Positions 43,466-53,302 of a stretch of 64,000 bases of DNA are shown here, one piece after another (positions within the stretch are counted from its first letter, which is position 1; the number at the start of each line of letters is the position of its first letter). Below the pieces are notes generated by a model. That model was not told the origin of the DNA. It saw nothing but the letters and a program-made list of their open reading frames with translations, and did not search any database. Source of the stretch: Sporosarcina sp. Te-1 (GTDB taxonomy: Bacteria; Bacillota; Bacilli; Bacillales_A; Planococcaceae); contig NZ_CP071798.1 in the NCBI RefSeq assembly GCF_017498505.1, positions 3,335,501 to 3,399,500 of the forward strand. Direction: 5' to 3'. Position numbers and translations under genes: made by a program.

Positions 43466-44215
43466 AATATGATCGGTTGATCAAACGAAATGATCGGTCA
43501 TCAGCCAGATACGAGCAGTTAAAAGAGGATACGATCGGTTAGAAGTCAATACGAGCGGTCGCCCGGAATAAATGAGCGGTCCGGCAGCAAATATGATCGG
43601 TTGTCCGACCTTAAGCAACGGCAAACGGACGTGACGATATCTCGAAAAAAATGAGCGGTTGCCGATGAAATATGATTGGTTCCTCATACGAAATGATCGG
43701 TCTCCAGCGAGATTCGAGCGGTTAATAGGGGATACGATCGGTTAGAAGTCAATACGAGCGGTCGCCGAAAATAAATGATCGGTCCGCTAGCAAATATGAT
43801 CGGTCACCCGATTGTGAGTAACGGCAAAGAAAAGTGTGAAGGAATCAAGAACGCAAACGAGCGGTTATCAATGAAATATGATCGGTTGATCATACGAAAT
43901 GATCGGTCTCCGGCCAGATACGAGCGGTTAAAAGAGGATACGATCGGTTAGAAGTAAATACGAGCGATCACAGGAATAAATGATCGGTCCGCTAGCAAAT
44001 ATGATCGGTCACCCGAACGTGAGTAATGGCAAAGAAAAGCGTGAAGGAATCACGAAAGCAAACGAGCGGTTATCAATGAAATATGATCGGTTGATCAAAC
44101 GAAATGATCGCTCATCAGCCAGATACGAGCGGTAAAGAGAGGATACGATCGGTTAGAAGTCAATACGAGCGGTCGCCGAGTATAAATGATCGGTCCGGCA
44201 ACAAATATGATCGGT
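43450..44215. repeat. Array C: GA(T/G)CGGT word every 20-21 bp, four blocks of about 205 bp
   Basis: Within block 1 the word starts at 43450, 43471, 43492, 43513, 43533, 43553, 43574 and 43595. The block, including a 58-bp tail with GGCAAA, repeats with first words at 43653, 43859 and 44064 (periods 203, 206, 205). The last word is at 44209. Spacers are conserved between blocks but different within a block. The array fills most of the gap between the two-component operon and narG. Short frames through it, such as the minus one at 43481-43687, are not conserved between blocks. Confidence 0.88.
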
Positions 44216-44316
44216 TGCTGGAAAGAAACGATCACCATCCGTACATATCGAAAAAAGCAGAAAATCTAACAGAATAATAGACAGGCATGTTAATCAGGAA
44301 AAGCCTTCTTTTGAAA

Positions 44317-44330
44317 TAGGGTTTTCCCTA
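44317..44330. promoter_or_regulatory. NreC operator 1 upstream of narG
   Basis: TAGGGTTTTCCCTA is an exact match to the TAGGG-N4-CCCTA palindrome reported for NreC in Staphylococcus carnosus. nreABC lie downstream in this window. Confidence 0.75.
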
Positions 44331-44468
44331 ATGGGAGAACAAAGTTTTCTACTTTATGATTAGGATACTAGATGGATTTGTCACGGTTACAGAAGAGAGA
44401 GTATTCCCTCATCTAAAAAATTTTATGTGATGTATAAATAAATTATTAGGGGTGTTTTCCCGCCGGTA

Positions 44469-44482
44469 TAGGGGGTTCCCTC
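44469..44482. promoter_or_regulatory. NreC operator 2 upstream of narG
   Basis: TAGGGGGTTCCCTC matches the TAGGG-N4-CCCTA palindrome at all but the last base, 152 bp downstream of site 1. A looser GGGG...CCC copy lies just before it (about 44448-44461). The rest of 44216-44580 has no gene. Confidence 0.6.
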
Positions 44483-44581
44483 ATATAAACATGTAGGATT
44501 ATTACGTATCATATAGGGTATAGGGAGCAAGAATACTTTTAATAGTTTGATATTTTAGTAAAGAAGGAGTGGGATCTACCG

Positions 44582-47500
44582 ATGAGGAAGTTCGGAATGA
44601 ATTACTTCAAACCAGTTGAACGGTATTCAGGGAATTGGTCGGTTCTTGAGGAAAAGAATCGGGATTGGGAGAACATGTATCGCCAGCGTTGGTCGCATGA
44701 CAAGGTGGTCCGTACGACGCACGGGGTGAACTGTACAGGTTCATGCAGCTGGAAAGTGTTTGTGAAGAACGGGATTATCACATGGGAGAACCAGCAGATT
44801 GATTATCCATCTTGCGGTCCTGATATGCCGGAATTTGAACCAAGAGGTTGTCCTCGTGGGGCCTCCTTTTCGTGGTATGAATATAGTCCGCTTCGCGTGA
44901 AATATCCATACATACGAGGGAAGTTGTGGCGGTTGTGGAGTGAGGCGCTGGCCGAGAAGAAGAATCCTGTCAAAGCATGGGCGAGCATTGTGGAGGATCC
45001 GGAGAAGACGGCTGCGTATAAGAAAGCCCGCGGAAAAGGGGGGCATGTCCGGATTCATTGGCGTGATGCATCGTTGCTCATCTCTGCTCAATTGATCTAT
45101 ACGATTCAGAAATACGGTCCGGACCGGATTGCCGGATTTACACCGATTCCTGCGATGTCGATGGTCAGTTATGCGTCGGGTGCCCGTTTCATCTCGCTCC
45201 TCGGCGGGGAAATGCTCAGTTTTTATGATTGGTATGCCGATCTGCCGCCCGCCTCTCCGCAAATCTGGGGAGAGCAGACAGACGTTCCCGAATCAAGTGA
45301 TTGGTTCAATGCAGGCTATCTCATTATGTGGGGTTCCAACGTGCCGCTCACACGGACACCGGACGCCCATTTCATGACAGAAGTCCGGTACAAAGGGACA
45401 AAGACGGTTTCTGTTGCACCAGACATGGCGGAAAACACGTTTCATGCAGACAATTGGATCGCTCCGCATCCCGGCTCCGATGCGGCATTGGCACAAGCGA
45501 TGACCCATGTCATTCTCGATGAGTTTTATGAAAAGAGAAAAGAACCGATGTTCTTGGACTACGCTAAGCAATTTACCGATATGCCTTTCCTCATTACATT
45601 AGAAGCGCACGAAGAGGGGTACAAAGCAGGACGTTTCCTCCGGGCCAGCGACTTAGGAATGGAAAGTGAACATGCCGACTGGAAACCGGTCATCTTCGAC
45701 GAGACGAAAGGGGAGGTCATCGTTCCGAACGGCACTATGGGCCAACGCTGGGAAAAAGAGGCCAAATGGAATCTCATCTTAGAAAACGAAGACGGCTCAC
45801 GTGTTGAGCCTGCATTATCCGTGCTCTCGCATGGCGGCGAATGGCAGGAAATCAGCTTCCCATTCTTCGACAATCGGGGAAATGGAACATTCAAGCGCTC
45901 GATTCCGGCTATGAAAGTCACATGCGGCGACGGTTCAGAGAAATTAGTGGCAACTGTATATGATGTCATGACGAGTCAATACGGAATTCAAAGATCGGGC
46001 AGTCAATGGGATGCCAAAGGATACGATGACGCCTCTTCCATTTACACGCCGGCATGGCAAGAGAAGGTGACGAGTGTCAAACCGGAACTGGTCATACAGA
46101 TTGCACGGGAGTTCGCGCAAAATTCATTGGATACGGGGGGCCGTTCCATGATTATCATGGGGGCAGGCATCAACCACTGGTTCAATAGCGATACGATCTA
46201 CCGAGCCATTCTGAATCTGGTGACACTGACCGCTTCCCAAGGCGTAAACGGCGGCGGTTGGGCCCATTATGTCGGGCAGGAGAAGTGTCGACCGATTGAA
46301 GGATGGAGCACGATCGCCTTCGCCCGGGATTGGCAAGCGCCACCACGGCTGCAAAATGCGACATCGTTTTTCTACTTTGCGACAGATCAATGGAAGTACG
46401 AAGAGGCGGGCGTTCATTCTTTGCGCTCACCACTGGGGAACGAAACCCGTTATGAGCATCCGGCAGACTACAATGTGTTAGCGGCACGATTAGGTTGGCT
46501 GCCATCCTATCCGCAATTCAATCGGAACAGCTTGCAGCTGACGGAAGAAGCAGCGAAGGCAGGGAAGACGACGACGGAGGAAATTGTGTCTCATACAGTG
46601 GAGCAGTTGAAGGATGGCAAGCTGCGTTTTGCGGTTGAAGATCCGGATGCGCCGGAAAACTTCCCACGTTCCTTGTTCGTCTGGCGTTCCAATCTCGTCT
46701 CGAGTTCAGCCAAAGGGCAGGAATATTTTATGAAGCATCTATTCGGTGCCTCTTCTGGACTATTGGCGCAACCGAATGAAAATATGAAGCCGAATGAAGT
46801 CGTGTGGCGGGAAGAGGTGGAAGGCAAGCTTGATTTGCTTGTCGCTCTTGATTTCCGGATGACCGCTACGCCGTTGTACGCGGATCTTGTGTTGCCGGCC
46901 GCCACTTGGTATGAAAAGGTCGATTTGTCTTCGACGGATATGCATCCGTTCGTCCATCCATTCAACCCGGCTGTCGATCCGCTATGGGAAGCCCGGTCGG
47001 ATTGGGACATTTACAGAACGCTCGCCCAGACGTTCTCTGAGTTTGCGAAACAGCATTTGCCAGGTGTGTATAAAGATTTGATTACGACGCCGCTCGCCCA
47101 TGATTCGGTACAGGAAATCGCACAGCCGCTTGGTCAAGTGAAAGACTGGAAAAAAGGCGAGATTGAACCGATTCCGGGGAAAACAATGCCAGGCATGACG
47201 ATTGTGGAGCGAGATTACACCAAAGTGTACGACAAATACATTACGCTCGGTCCATTGCTGTCGACAGGAAAAGTGGGGGCGCACGGCGTCAGCTTCTCGG
47301 TCGCGGAGGAATATGAATTGCTGAAAGGCATCAATGGCGTACATTTCGACGATACGATTAAAAACGGCCTTCCGAAATTGCATACGGCAAAACATGTTGC
47401 CGAAGCGATGCTGACGTTATCGTCCGCCACGAATGGCCGCGTTTCGCAACGGGCGTTCGAATCAGCGGAGGCAGATACTGGCGTAGAGCTGAAGGACATA

Positions 47501-48253
47501 TCAGCAGATCGGGCTGCGGAGCGGTTTACCTTTGCAAGTATCACAGCACAACCTCGAGAAGTGATCCCGACGCCTGTCTTCAGTGGGTCGAATAAACTTG
47601 GCAGACGGTATTCGCCGTTTACGACGAATATCGAAAGGCTCGTCCCTTTCCGTACCCTGACAGGCAGACAGCATTTTTACATTGATCATGAATTATTTCT
47701 CGATTTCGGGGAAGCTCTGCCGGTTTATAAGCCGACGTTGCCTCCGATGGTGCTCGGTCCGCGAGATAAGCAAGTTGTTGGCGGTCAGGATGCACTCGTG
47801 CTGCGGTATTTGACGCCGCACGGAAAATGGAATATCCACTCGACTTACCAGGATAACCAGCATATGCTGACGCTGTTCAGAGGCGGTCCGACTGTCTGGC
47901 TTTCCGACCTGGATGCAGCTGAACATGGCATCGATGATAATGAATGGCTTGAAGTGTACAACCGCAATGGGGTCGTCACTGCACGGGCGGTGGTCAGTCA
48001 CCGGATGCCGAAGGGCACAATGTTCATGTACCATGCGCAAGATAAACATATCCAAGTGCCAGGCTCTGAAATCACCGAACTGCGAGGCGGAAGCCATAAC
48101 GCACCGACCCGCATCCATATGAAACCGACGCAAATGGTCGGAGGATATGCTCAGCTCAGTTATGGATTCAACTATTACGGACCGATCGGAAATCAACGGG
48201 ACGAATATGTAGCCGTCCGGAAAATGAAGGAGGTCAACTGGCTTGAAAATTAA
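44582..48253 (+). CDS. narG: Respiratory nitrate reductase alpha subunit NarG
   Basis: Molybdenum enzyme of 1223 aa, cytoplasmic side of the membrane, reducing nitrate to nitrite with quinol electrons. The FS0 ligands His47, Cys51, Cys55 and Cys90 (HGVNCTGSCSW...RGCPRG) and the Mo ligand Asp220 (WYADLPPASPQIWG) are present; length is normal. ATG follows AAGAAGGAG. Upstream are two NreC palindromes. It overlaps narH by 11 bp. Confidence 0.98.
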   Translation: MRKFGMNYFKPVERYSGNWSVLEEKNRDWENMYRQRWSHDKVVRTTHGVNCTGSCSWKVFVKNGIITWENQQIDYPSCGPDMPEFEPRGCPRGASFSWYEYSPLRVKYPYIRGKLWRLWSEALAEKKNPVKAWASIVEDPEKTAAYKKARGKGGHVRIHWRDASLLISAQLIYTIQKYGPDRIAGFTPIPAMSMVSYASGARFISLLGGEMLSFYDWYADLPPASPQIWGEQTDVPESSDWFNAGYLIMWGSNVPLTRTPDAHFMTEVRYKGTKTVSVAPDMAENTFHADNWIAPHPGSDAALAQAMTHVILDEFYEKRKEPMFLDYAKQFTDMPFLITLEAHEEGYKAGRFLRASDLGMESEHADWKPVIFDETKGEVIVPNGTMGQRWEKEAKWNLILENEDGSRVEPALSVLSHGGEWQEISFPFFDNRGNGTFKRSIPAMKVTCGDGSEKLVATVYDVMTSQYGIQRSGSQWDAKGYDDASSIYTPAWQEKVTSVKPELVIQIAREFAQNSLDTGGRSMIIMGAGINHWFNSDTIYRAILNLVTLTASQGVNGGGWAHYVGQEKCRPIEGWSTIAFARDWQAPPRLQNATSFFYFATDQWKYEEAGVHSLRSPLGNETRYEHPADYNVLAARLGWLPSYPQFNRNSLQLTEEAAKAGKTTTEEIVSHTVEQLKDGKLRFAVEDPDAPENFPRSLFVWRSNLVSSSAKGQEYFMKHLFGASSGLLAQPNENMKPNEVVWREEVEGKLDLLVALDFRMTATPLYADLVLPAATWYEKVDLSSTDMHPFVHPFNPAVDPLWEARSDWDIYRTLAQTFSEFAKQHLPGVYKDLITTPLAHDSVQEIAQPLGQVKDWKKGEIEPIPGKTMPGMTIVERDYTKVYDKYITLGPLLSTGKVGAHGVSFSVAEEYELLKGINGVHFDDTIKNGLPKLHTAKHVAEAMLTLSSATNGRVSQRAFESAEADTGVELKDISADRAAERFTFASITAQPREVIPTPVFSGSNKLGRRYSPFTTNIERLVPFRTLTGRQHFYIDHELFLDFGEALPVYKPTLPPMVLGPRDKQVVGGQDALVLRYLTPHGKWNIHSTYQDNQHMLTLFRGGPTVWLSDLDAAEHGIDDNEWLEVYNRNGVVTARAVVSHRMPKGTMFMYHAQDKHIQVPGSEITELRGGSHNAPTRIHMKPTQMVGGYAQLSYGFNYYGPIGNQRDEYVAVRKMKEVNWLEN

Positions 48254-49841
48254 AGCACAAGTCGCAATGGTCATGAATCTGGATAAGTGCATCGGCTGCC
48301 ATACGTGCAGCGTGACATGCAAAACGACATGGACGAACCGGGAAGGCGCCGAATATATGTGGTTCAACAACGTGGAAACAAAACCGGGTATCGGCTATCC
48401 GAAACGGTGGGAGGACCAGGAAGTCTATAAAGGCGGCTGGCAGCTGCGCAACGGCAAACTGGAATTGAAGTCCGGCTCCAAGCTGTCCAAAATTGCGCTC
48501 GGAAAAATCTTCTACAATCCCGATATGCCGGAAATGAAAGATTACTATGAGCCGTGGACGTACGACTATGAAAAATTAACGACGGCGGGCGACAGCGAAC
48601 ATACGCCGGTTGCCCGGGCGAAGTCAGTCGTCTCCGGTGAATATATGGACTTGGAGTGGGGCCCGAACTGGGAAGATCAGCTGGCGGGCGGTCATATTAC
48701 AGGACCAACCGATCCGAATATCCAAAAAATCGAAGAAGAAATCAAGTTCAACTTTGAGCAGGCGTTCATGATGTACTTGCCGAGACTTTGTGAACATTGT
48801 CTCAACCCGAGCTGCGTCGCTTCCTGTCCTTCAGGTGCCATCTATAAGCGGGATGAAGACGGCATTGTTCTCGTCGATCAGGAAGCATGCCGCGGCTGGC
48901 GATATTGCATGACGGGCTGCCCGTATAAAAAGGTCTACTTCAACTGGAAGACCAACAAAGCGGAGAAATGCACATTCTGTTTTCCGCGCGTTGAATCCGG
49001 TTTGCCAACGGTTTGTTCGGAAACGTGTACGGGCCGGATCCGTTACTTGGGCGTTCTTCTCTACGACGCCGACCAGGTACTGGAAGCAGCATCGACAGAG
49101 GATCCGCAAGACTTGTATAAAGCGCAATGCGATCTATTCCTTGATCCGAATGACCCAGAAGTCATTGAACAGGCGCGAAAGGACGGCATTTCAGAAGATT
49201 GGATTACCGCTGCCCAAAATTCACCTGTCTACAAATTGGCGATTGAATATAAGCTGGCCTATCCGCTGCACCCGGAATATCGGACACTTCCGATGGTCTG
49301 GTATGTGCCGCCGCTTAGTCCGATCATGAATTATTTCGAAGGCAAGGATTCCATCAAAAATCCGGATATGATTTTTCCGGCAATCGAGGAAATGCGCATT
49401 CCGATCCAGTATTTGGCGAATATGCTGACAGCCGGTGATGCGGAAACCGTAAAGCAAGGATTACAGCGAATGGCGATGATGCGTTCCTATATGCGTGCTT
49501 TATCCTCCGGCAAAGAATTTGATGAATCGAAGCTGGAGCGCGTCGGTTTGACTGCGCATCAAACAAAGCAGATGTATCGCCTGCTTGCGATCGCCAAGTA
49601 TGAAGACCGTTTTGTCATCCCGACTTCCCATAAGGAAGGTCAGATGAATGTGTATCGTTCCCAAGGGTCGGCAGGGTACACCGAAATGGGGACATATGGG
49701 GAAAGCGTCTCACAAGATCAGTTCAGCTACTCGATCATGGGAGCGAATGGAGAATGCGACGGCTGCGGACCGGTCAACCCGCAAAAAACAGGGAAAGAAA
49801 TTTACGAAGAGAACTTCTATGGAGGGATTTGGCGTGATTGA
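48243..49841 (+). CDS. narH: Nitrate reductase beta subunit NarH
   Basis: Iron-sulfur electron-transfer subunit of 532 aa. Four Cys groups are visible: CIGCHTCSVTC near residue 16, LCEHCLNPSCVASC, CRGWRYCMTGCPY (with the Trp that gives the [3Fe-4S] cluster) and CTFCFPR...CSETC. The C-terminus GECDGCGPVNPQ is typical. TTG start. Overlaps narJ. Confidence 0.97.
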   Translation: MKIKAQVAMVMNLDKCIGCHTCSVTCKTTWTNREGAEYMWFNNVETKPGIGYPKRWEDQEVYKGGWQLRNGKLELKSGSKLSKIALGKIFYNPDMPEMKDYYEPWTYDYEKLTTAGDSEHTPVARAKSVVSGEYMDLEWGPNWEDQLAGGHITGPTDPNIQKIEEEIKFNFEQAFMMYLPRLCEHCLNPSCVASCPSGAIYKRDEDGIVLVDQEACRGWRYCMTGCPYKKVYFNWKTNKAEKCTFCFPRVESGLPTVCSETCTGRIRYLGVLLYDADQVLEAASTEDPQDLYKAQCDLFLDPNDPEVIEQARKDGISEDWITAAQNSPVYKLAIEYKLAYPLHPEYRTLPMVWYVPPLSPIMNYFEGKDSIKNPDMIFPAIEEMRIPIQYLANMLTAGDAETVKQGLQRMAMMRSYMRALSSGKEFDESKLERVGLTAHQTKQMYRLLAIAKYEDRFVIPTSHKEGQMNVYRSQGSAGYTEMGTYGESVSQDQFSYSIMGANGECDGCGPVNPQKTGKEIYEENFYGGIWRD

Positions 49842-50403
49842 TCTGAATCGGCTCTATGAAGAGAAAAACGTATTCGGCTTTTTTGCCAATCAGCTTGCCT
49901 ATCCCGACAAACAAACGTTTCATCCTTCGGTATTGGAAGAGTCCATTGACTCTTCCGATCCCTGCTATCCACATGTGAAAACGTATTGGGATTTGATGCA
50001 TACGTATAGTTTGGAAGAAATCCAGGAACTGTACACGCAAACGTTCGACTTTCAAAAAGATGCGACGCTGTTCATGACCTATGTGAAATATGAAGACTCC
50101 AAGGAACGGGGACAGATGCTCGCGAGATTGAAGGTGCTTTACGAAATGTTCGGTTTGCTGATGCCGGACAACGAGCTTTCCGACTATCTTCCTCTCATGT
50201 GCGAGTTTATCTATGCGGCCGAGTGGCGAGGCGATCCGCGGGCACAGCAAAGCTTTGCCATGCTGATTGCGGTTTTGGAGGATGGTTCTTACCATCTCAT
50301 GAAGGCGCTCGAAAAGTATGACAGCCCTTATTTTCATTTAATCAAGGGAATGAGGGAAGTATTCAAGTCTTGTATTCAACAGGAGGTTCCCGCTCATGAC
50401 TGA
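49834..50403 (+). CDS. narJ: Nitrate reductase assembly chaperone NarJ
   Basis: All-helical TorD/NarJ-family chaperone (189 aa) needed to load the Mo cofactor and Fe-S clusters into NarG; it is not part of the final enzyme. GTG 49834 has GGAGGG 7 bp upstream and overlaps the narH stop. The frame open further upstream lies inside narH. Its stop overlaps narI. Confidence 0.92.
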   Translation: MIDLNRLYEEKNVFGFFANQLAYPDKQTFHPSVLEESIDSSDPCYPHVKTYWDLMHTYSLEEIQELYTQTFDFQKDATLFMTYVKYEDSKERGQMLARLKVLYEMFGLLMPDNELSDYLPLMCEFIYAAEWRGDPRAQQSFAMLIAVLEDGSYHLMKALEKYDSPYFHLIKGMREVFKSCIQQEVPAHD

Positions 50404-51070
50404 TCAATTACTTTGGGTGATTTTCCCTTACGTTTGTATCGCTGTCTTCATCGTCGGACATATCTTTCGCTATCGTCACGACAAGTTCGGCTGGACTGCC
50501 AAATCGAGTGAGTTTATTGAAAAAAAGCAGCTGATGATCGGCAGTCTGTTATTCCACGTCGGCATCATTCCGGTTATCCTTGGCCATGTTGCGGGCCTGG
50601 GCATACCGAAAGAGTGGACGCGGGCTATGGGCGTCAGTGATCATATGTACCACATGGGTGCGATTTACGGAGGCGGATTTTTTGGCCTCGTCACACTTGC
50701 TGGCATGTTCATTTTAACGTCCCGGCGCTTAACAAAGAAAAATGTGCGCCAGTTGTCTTCCACTTCGGATATTGTCGTCAATTCGCTGCTCCTATTTATT
50801 GTGTTCATCGGTGTGTATGCATCGCTTGTCACGAACAATCTGAACCCGGGATTCGATTACCGGGATTCGATTTCCGTCTGGTTCCGGTCCCTGCTTATTT
50901 TCCAGCCGGAGGCGGGGTATATGGGTGCCGTTCCATTGGCATTCAAGCTGCATATCATCGCTGGATTCCTAATTTTCGCCATGTGGCCGTTTACAAGGCT
51001 TGTGCATGTATGGAGCGTCCCATTGAATTACGTAGGACGAAGTTATATTCTGTATAGAAAGCATGTCTAA
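50396..51070 (+). CDS. narI: Nitrate reductase gamma subunit NarI
   Basis: Membrane cytochrome b of 224 aa with five helices that passes electrons from quinol to NarH. Haem-ligand histidines are in FIVGHIFRYRHD, LLFHVGIIPVILGHVAG and FKLHIIAGF, and the tail reads FTRLVHVWSVPLNY. ATG after AGGAGG, overlapping narJ by 8 bp. Confidence 0.96.
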   Translation: MTDQLLWVIFPYVCIAVFIVGHIFRYRHDKFGWTAKSSEFIEKKQLMIGSLLFHVGIIPVILGHVAGLGIPKEWTRAMGVSDHMYHMGAIYGGGFFGLVTLAGMFILTSRRLTKKNVRQLSSTSDIVVNSLLLFIVFIGVYASLVTNNLNPGFDYRDSISVWFRSLLIFQPEAGYMGAVPLAFKLHIIAGFLIFAMWPFTRLVHVWSVPLNYVGRSYILYRKHV

Positions 51071-51076
51071 TTAAAT

Positions 51077-51102
51077 GGAAAAAGGCTCTTCGCCCTTTTT
51101 CC
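51077..51102 (+). terminator. Terminator-like hairpin between narI and nreA
   Basis: GGAAAAAGG and CCTTTTTCC form a stem around CTCTTCGC. The T-run is within the 3' arm, so it may lower read-through from narGHJI into nreABC without blocking it. Confidence 0.5.
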
Positions 51103-51119
51103 GTCAGGGAGTCGTAGCC

Positions 51120-51581
51120 ATGAAACAGGAAGCGTTTAATATCCAACAGGAAATCGAACGAATCAAGGAAGAGTTCGATTTCGATTATGTAGGCGTAGCA
51201 CTCGTACAATCGCCGGATCGTCGGTTTGAATTGCGTTGGAAACATGTGACGGGAAACCAGAGTGACCGGCACCGGCGAATTTCATTGCAATCGGGAAAAG
51301 GGATTGCGGGTCTGGTCTTTAAAACAGGGAAACCGATGTTTATTGCAAATGCGGATGAGGAGCTGGGCCGAGAGGATCTTTATAATTATCCCATCGTTGT
51401 CGCGGAAGGTCTCAAAAGTTTTGGCGCCATCCCGCTTTATAAGTATAACCGTGTAAAAGGTGTGCTGTTAGTGGGATACCGGACAGATGAGAAACTGACG
51501 GTTGAGCTTTTTCAGGAATTCCGGAAACGGATCGGTTCGGAGTTCGGCCCGTTTTACAGTAAGGAGATGGTATTGGAATGA
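51120..51581 (+). CDS. nreA: Nitrate receptor NreA (GAF domain)
   Basis: Cytosolic GAF-domain protein of 153 aa. In the Nre system NreA binds nitrate and releases its inhibition of the NreB kinase. GKGIAGLVFKTGKPMFIANA is the central GAF segment. ATG 51120 follows CAGGGAG; the frame from 51075 lies in the hairpin. Overlaps nreB by 4 bp, as expected for nreABC. Confidence 0.9.
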   Translation: MKQEAFNIQQEIERIKEEFDFDYVGVALVQSPDRRFELRWKHVTGNQSDRHRRISLQSGKGIAGLVFKTGKPMFIANADEELGREDLYNYPIVVAEGLKSFGAIPLYKYNRVKGVLLVGYRTDEKLTVELFQEFRKRIGSEFGPFYSKEMVLE

Positions 51582-52642
51582 ATGGAATCAGTGGACTTCA
51601 GTTATCGGACCTGTTGATGAAACTGTATGGCAACTCAGCTGAAGCCATCTTCTTTTTTGATCAGGACGGCAACGTGCTCGGAATGAATGACGCAGCAGCG
51701 GATATCTTAGAGGAAGATGTGTACCGGCAATTAATGGCTGGCCAGTCAGGGGCGATCTGCCAAACGTGTAAAGGCTATATGAGTTCAGATGAATTGCAGA
51801 CATGCGCCTCTTGCTATATGTCCAATCCGGAAGAGGATATCAGCTCCTTCCAAGTGTATTTCGATACGAAAGGGAAGGGCGTCATCCCGTATTCCGCCAG
51901 TATTCAAACGATTGATAAGGAGAATGGCATCCGGGCCTTTCTGCTCCGGGATATGACGCACCAATTTCAGACGCAGGAGGAGCTAAACCAGAAGCGGATG
52001 ATGAAGCGTGTGATTAAAGCGCAGGAGAATGAGCGAAAACGGATTTCCCGCGAACTGCATGACGGTGTCGCGCAGGAAATGCTCAGCTCCCTAGTCGATT
52101 TGCGCGTGCTGAAATATATGAACATCAGTGAAGAAGCGCTGAAAAAATTACAGCAGACAGAAGGGTCGCTCATGAGGCTGTTGGATGATATTCGCCATCT
52201 GTCCGTCGAGCTCCGTCCTGCGACACTGGATGATCTTGGCTTGAAGGCGGCGTTCCGGACGCATTTCAAATGGATTGAAAAGAATTATGGGTTGGTGATC
52301 CATTTCTATACTGATCTGGAGTCAGAACGCTATGGCGGAGAGGTGGAAACAGTCGTCTACCGGGTCTGTCAGGAAGCTGTATTCAATGCATTAAAATATG
52401 CGGAAGTCGACGATATTACAGTCCAACTTTACGAACGGGATGAGTTACTTCAATTGATTGTAAAGGACGAGGGTAAAGGATTCGATTTAAATGAAATTGA
52501 ACCAAAAGGAACGGGTCTCGGCCTATTTGGAATGAAGGAACGCGCGGAACTGGTGGATGGCGACTTGATGGTGGAATCGGTAATCGGAAAGGGGACGTTG
52601 ATCCGATTGCGTGTACCTGTGAAAAGGAGAGAGGACGGTTGA
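51578..52642 (+). CDS. nreB: Oxygen-sensing histidine kinase NreB
   Basis: Cytosolic kinase of 354 aa. The PAS domain carries Cys61, Cys64, Cys76 and Cys79 (C-x2-C-x11-C-x2-C), the ligand pattern of the O2-labile [4Fe-4S] cluster in NreB. The HisKA_3 motif [15 protein letters not shown] has phospho-His161; the ATPase domain has DEGKGFD and [12 protein letters not shown]. It phosphorylates NreC under anaerobic, nitrate-rich conditions. Confidence 0.95.
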   Translation: MNGISGLQLSDLLMKLYGNSAEAIFFFDQDGNVLGMNDAAADILEEDVYRQLMAGQSGAICQTCKGYMSSDELQTCASCYMSNPEEDISSFQVYFDTKGKGVIPYSASIQTIDKENGIRAFLLRDMTHQFQTQEELNQKRMMKRVIKAQENERKRISRELHDGVAQEMLSSLVDLRVLKYMNISEEALKKLQQTEGSLMRLLDDIRHLSVELRPATLDDLGLKAAFRTHFKWIEKNYGLVIHFYTDLESERYGGEVETVVYRVCQEAVFNALKYAEVDDITVQLYERDELLQLIVKDEGKGFDLNEIEPKGTGLGLFGMKERAELVDGDLMVESVIGKGTLIRLRVPVKRREDG

Positions 52643-53286
52643 AGATTGTCATTGCCGATGATCATGCGGTCGTGCGCAGCGGATTCATGTATATCTTGAA
52701 TTATCAGGAGGACATGGAAGTGGTGGCCACGGCGGCAGATGGTCTGGAAGCGTATGAAATGGTGGCAAAGCATTACCCGGACATTCTGTTGATGGATTTA
52801 AGCATGCCGCCAGGGGAAAGCGGATTGATTGCCACTGGGAAAATTAAAGAGGATTTCCCAGAAACGAAAATCATCATTTTGACGATGTATGATGACGAAG
52901 AGTATTTATTTCATGTATTAAAGAACGGGGCATCCGGTTATGTGTTAAAAAACTCCCCGGATGAAGAGTTGCTCACAGCGATCCGAACCGTATATGACGG
53001 CGGTACATATATCCATCCATCTATGGCGACTTCGCTCGTCCGACAATTTGTCCAGAAGGATTTCCAGGAAGAAGAGACGGATCCTTATAAAATCCTTTCG
53101 AGACGGGAAATCGAAATTCTGCCGCTTGTCGCCAAAGGCTACGGGAATAAGGAAATTGCAGAGAAACTGTATATTTCTGTGAAAACAGTCGAAGCCCATA
53201 AGTCGAAGATGATGGAAAAGTTGAATTTGAAAAGCCGTCCGGAGCTCGTTGAGTATGCGTTGAAAAAGAAATTTCTGAACTTCTGA
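52639..53286 (+). CDS. nreC: Response regulator NreC
   Basis: LuxR/NarL-type regulator of 215 aa with receiver Asp53 ([10 protein letters not shown]), Lys in YVLKNS and a C-terminal helix-turn-helix ([20 protein letters not shown], then [15 protein letters not shown]). It should bind the TAGGG-N4-CCCTA palindromes before narG. TTG start overlapping nreB by 4 bp. Confidence 0.95.
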   Translation: MKIVIADDHAVVRSGFMYILNYQEDMEVVATAADGLEAYEMVAKHYPDILLMDLSMPPGESGLIATGKIKEDFPETKIIILTMYDDEEYLFHVLKNGASGYVLKNSPDEELLTAIRTVYDGGTYIHPSMATSLVRQFVQKDFQEEETDPYKILSRREIEILPLVAKGYGNKEIAEKLYISVKTVEAHKSKMMEKLNLKSRPELVEYALKKKFLNF

Positions 53287-53302
53287 AAAGGAGGGGCAAG
53301 AA

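Noticed and set aside
43481-43687. Minus-strand protein within array C
   Set aside because: It is an open frame through repeats, not conserved in the other three blocks, without a ribosome site.
43450-44215. CRISPR array
   Set aside because: The conserved unit is only 7 bp, spacers are 13-14 bp and are themselves repeated between blocks, and no cas gene is near.
47693-48370. 225-aa minus-strand ORF antisense to narG/narH
   Set aside because: Shadow of high-GC coding DNA; no ribosome site and no recognisable protein. The plus-strand genes are unambiguous.
49774-50337. 187-aa minus-strand ORF antisense to narJ
   Set aside because: Fully overlaps narJ and has no credible start or family features.
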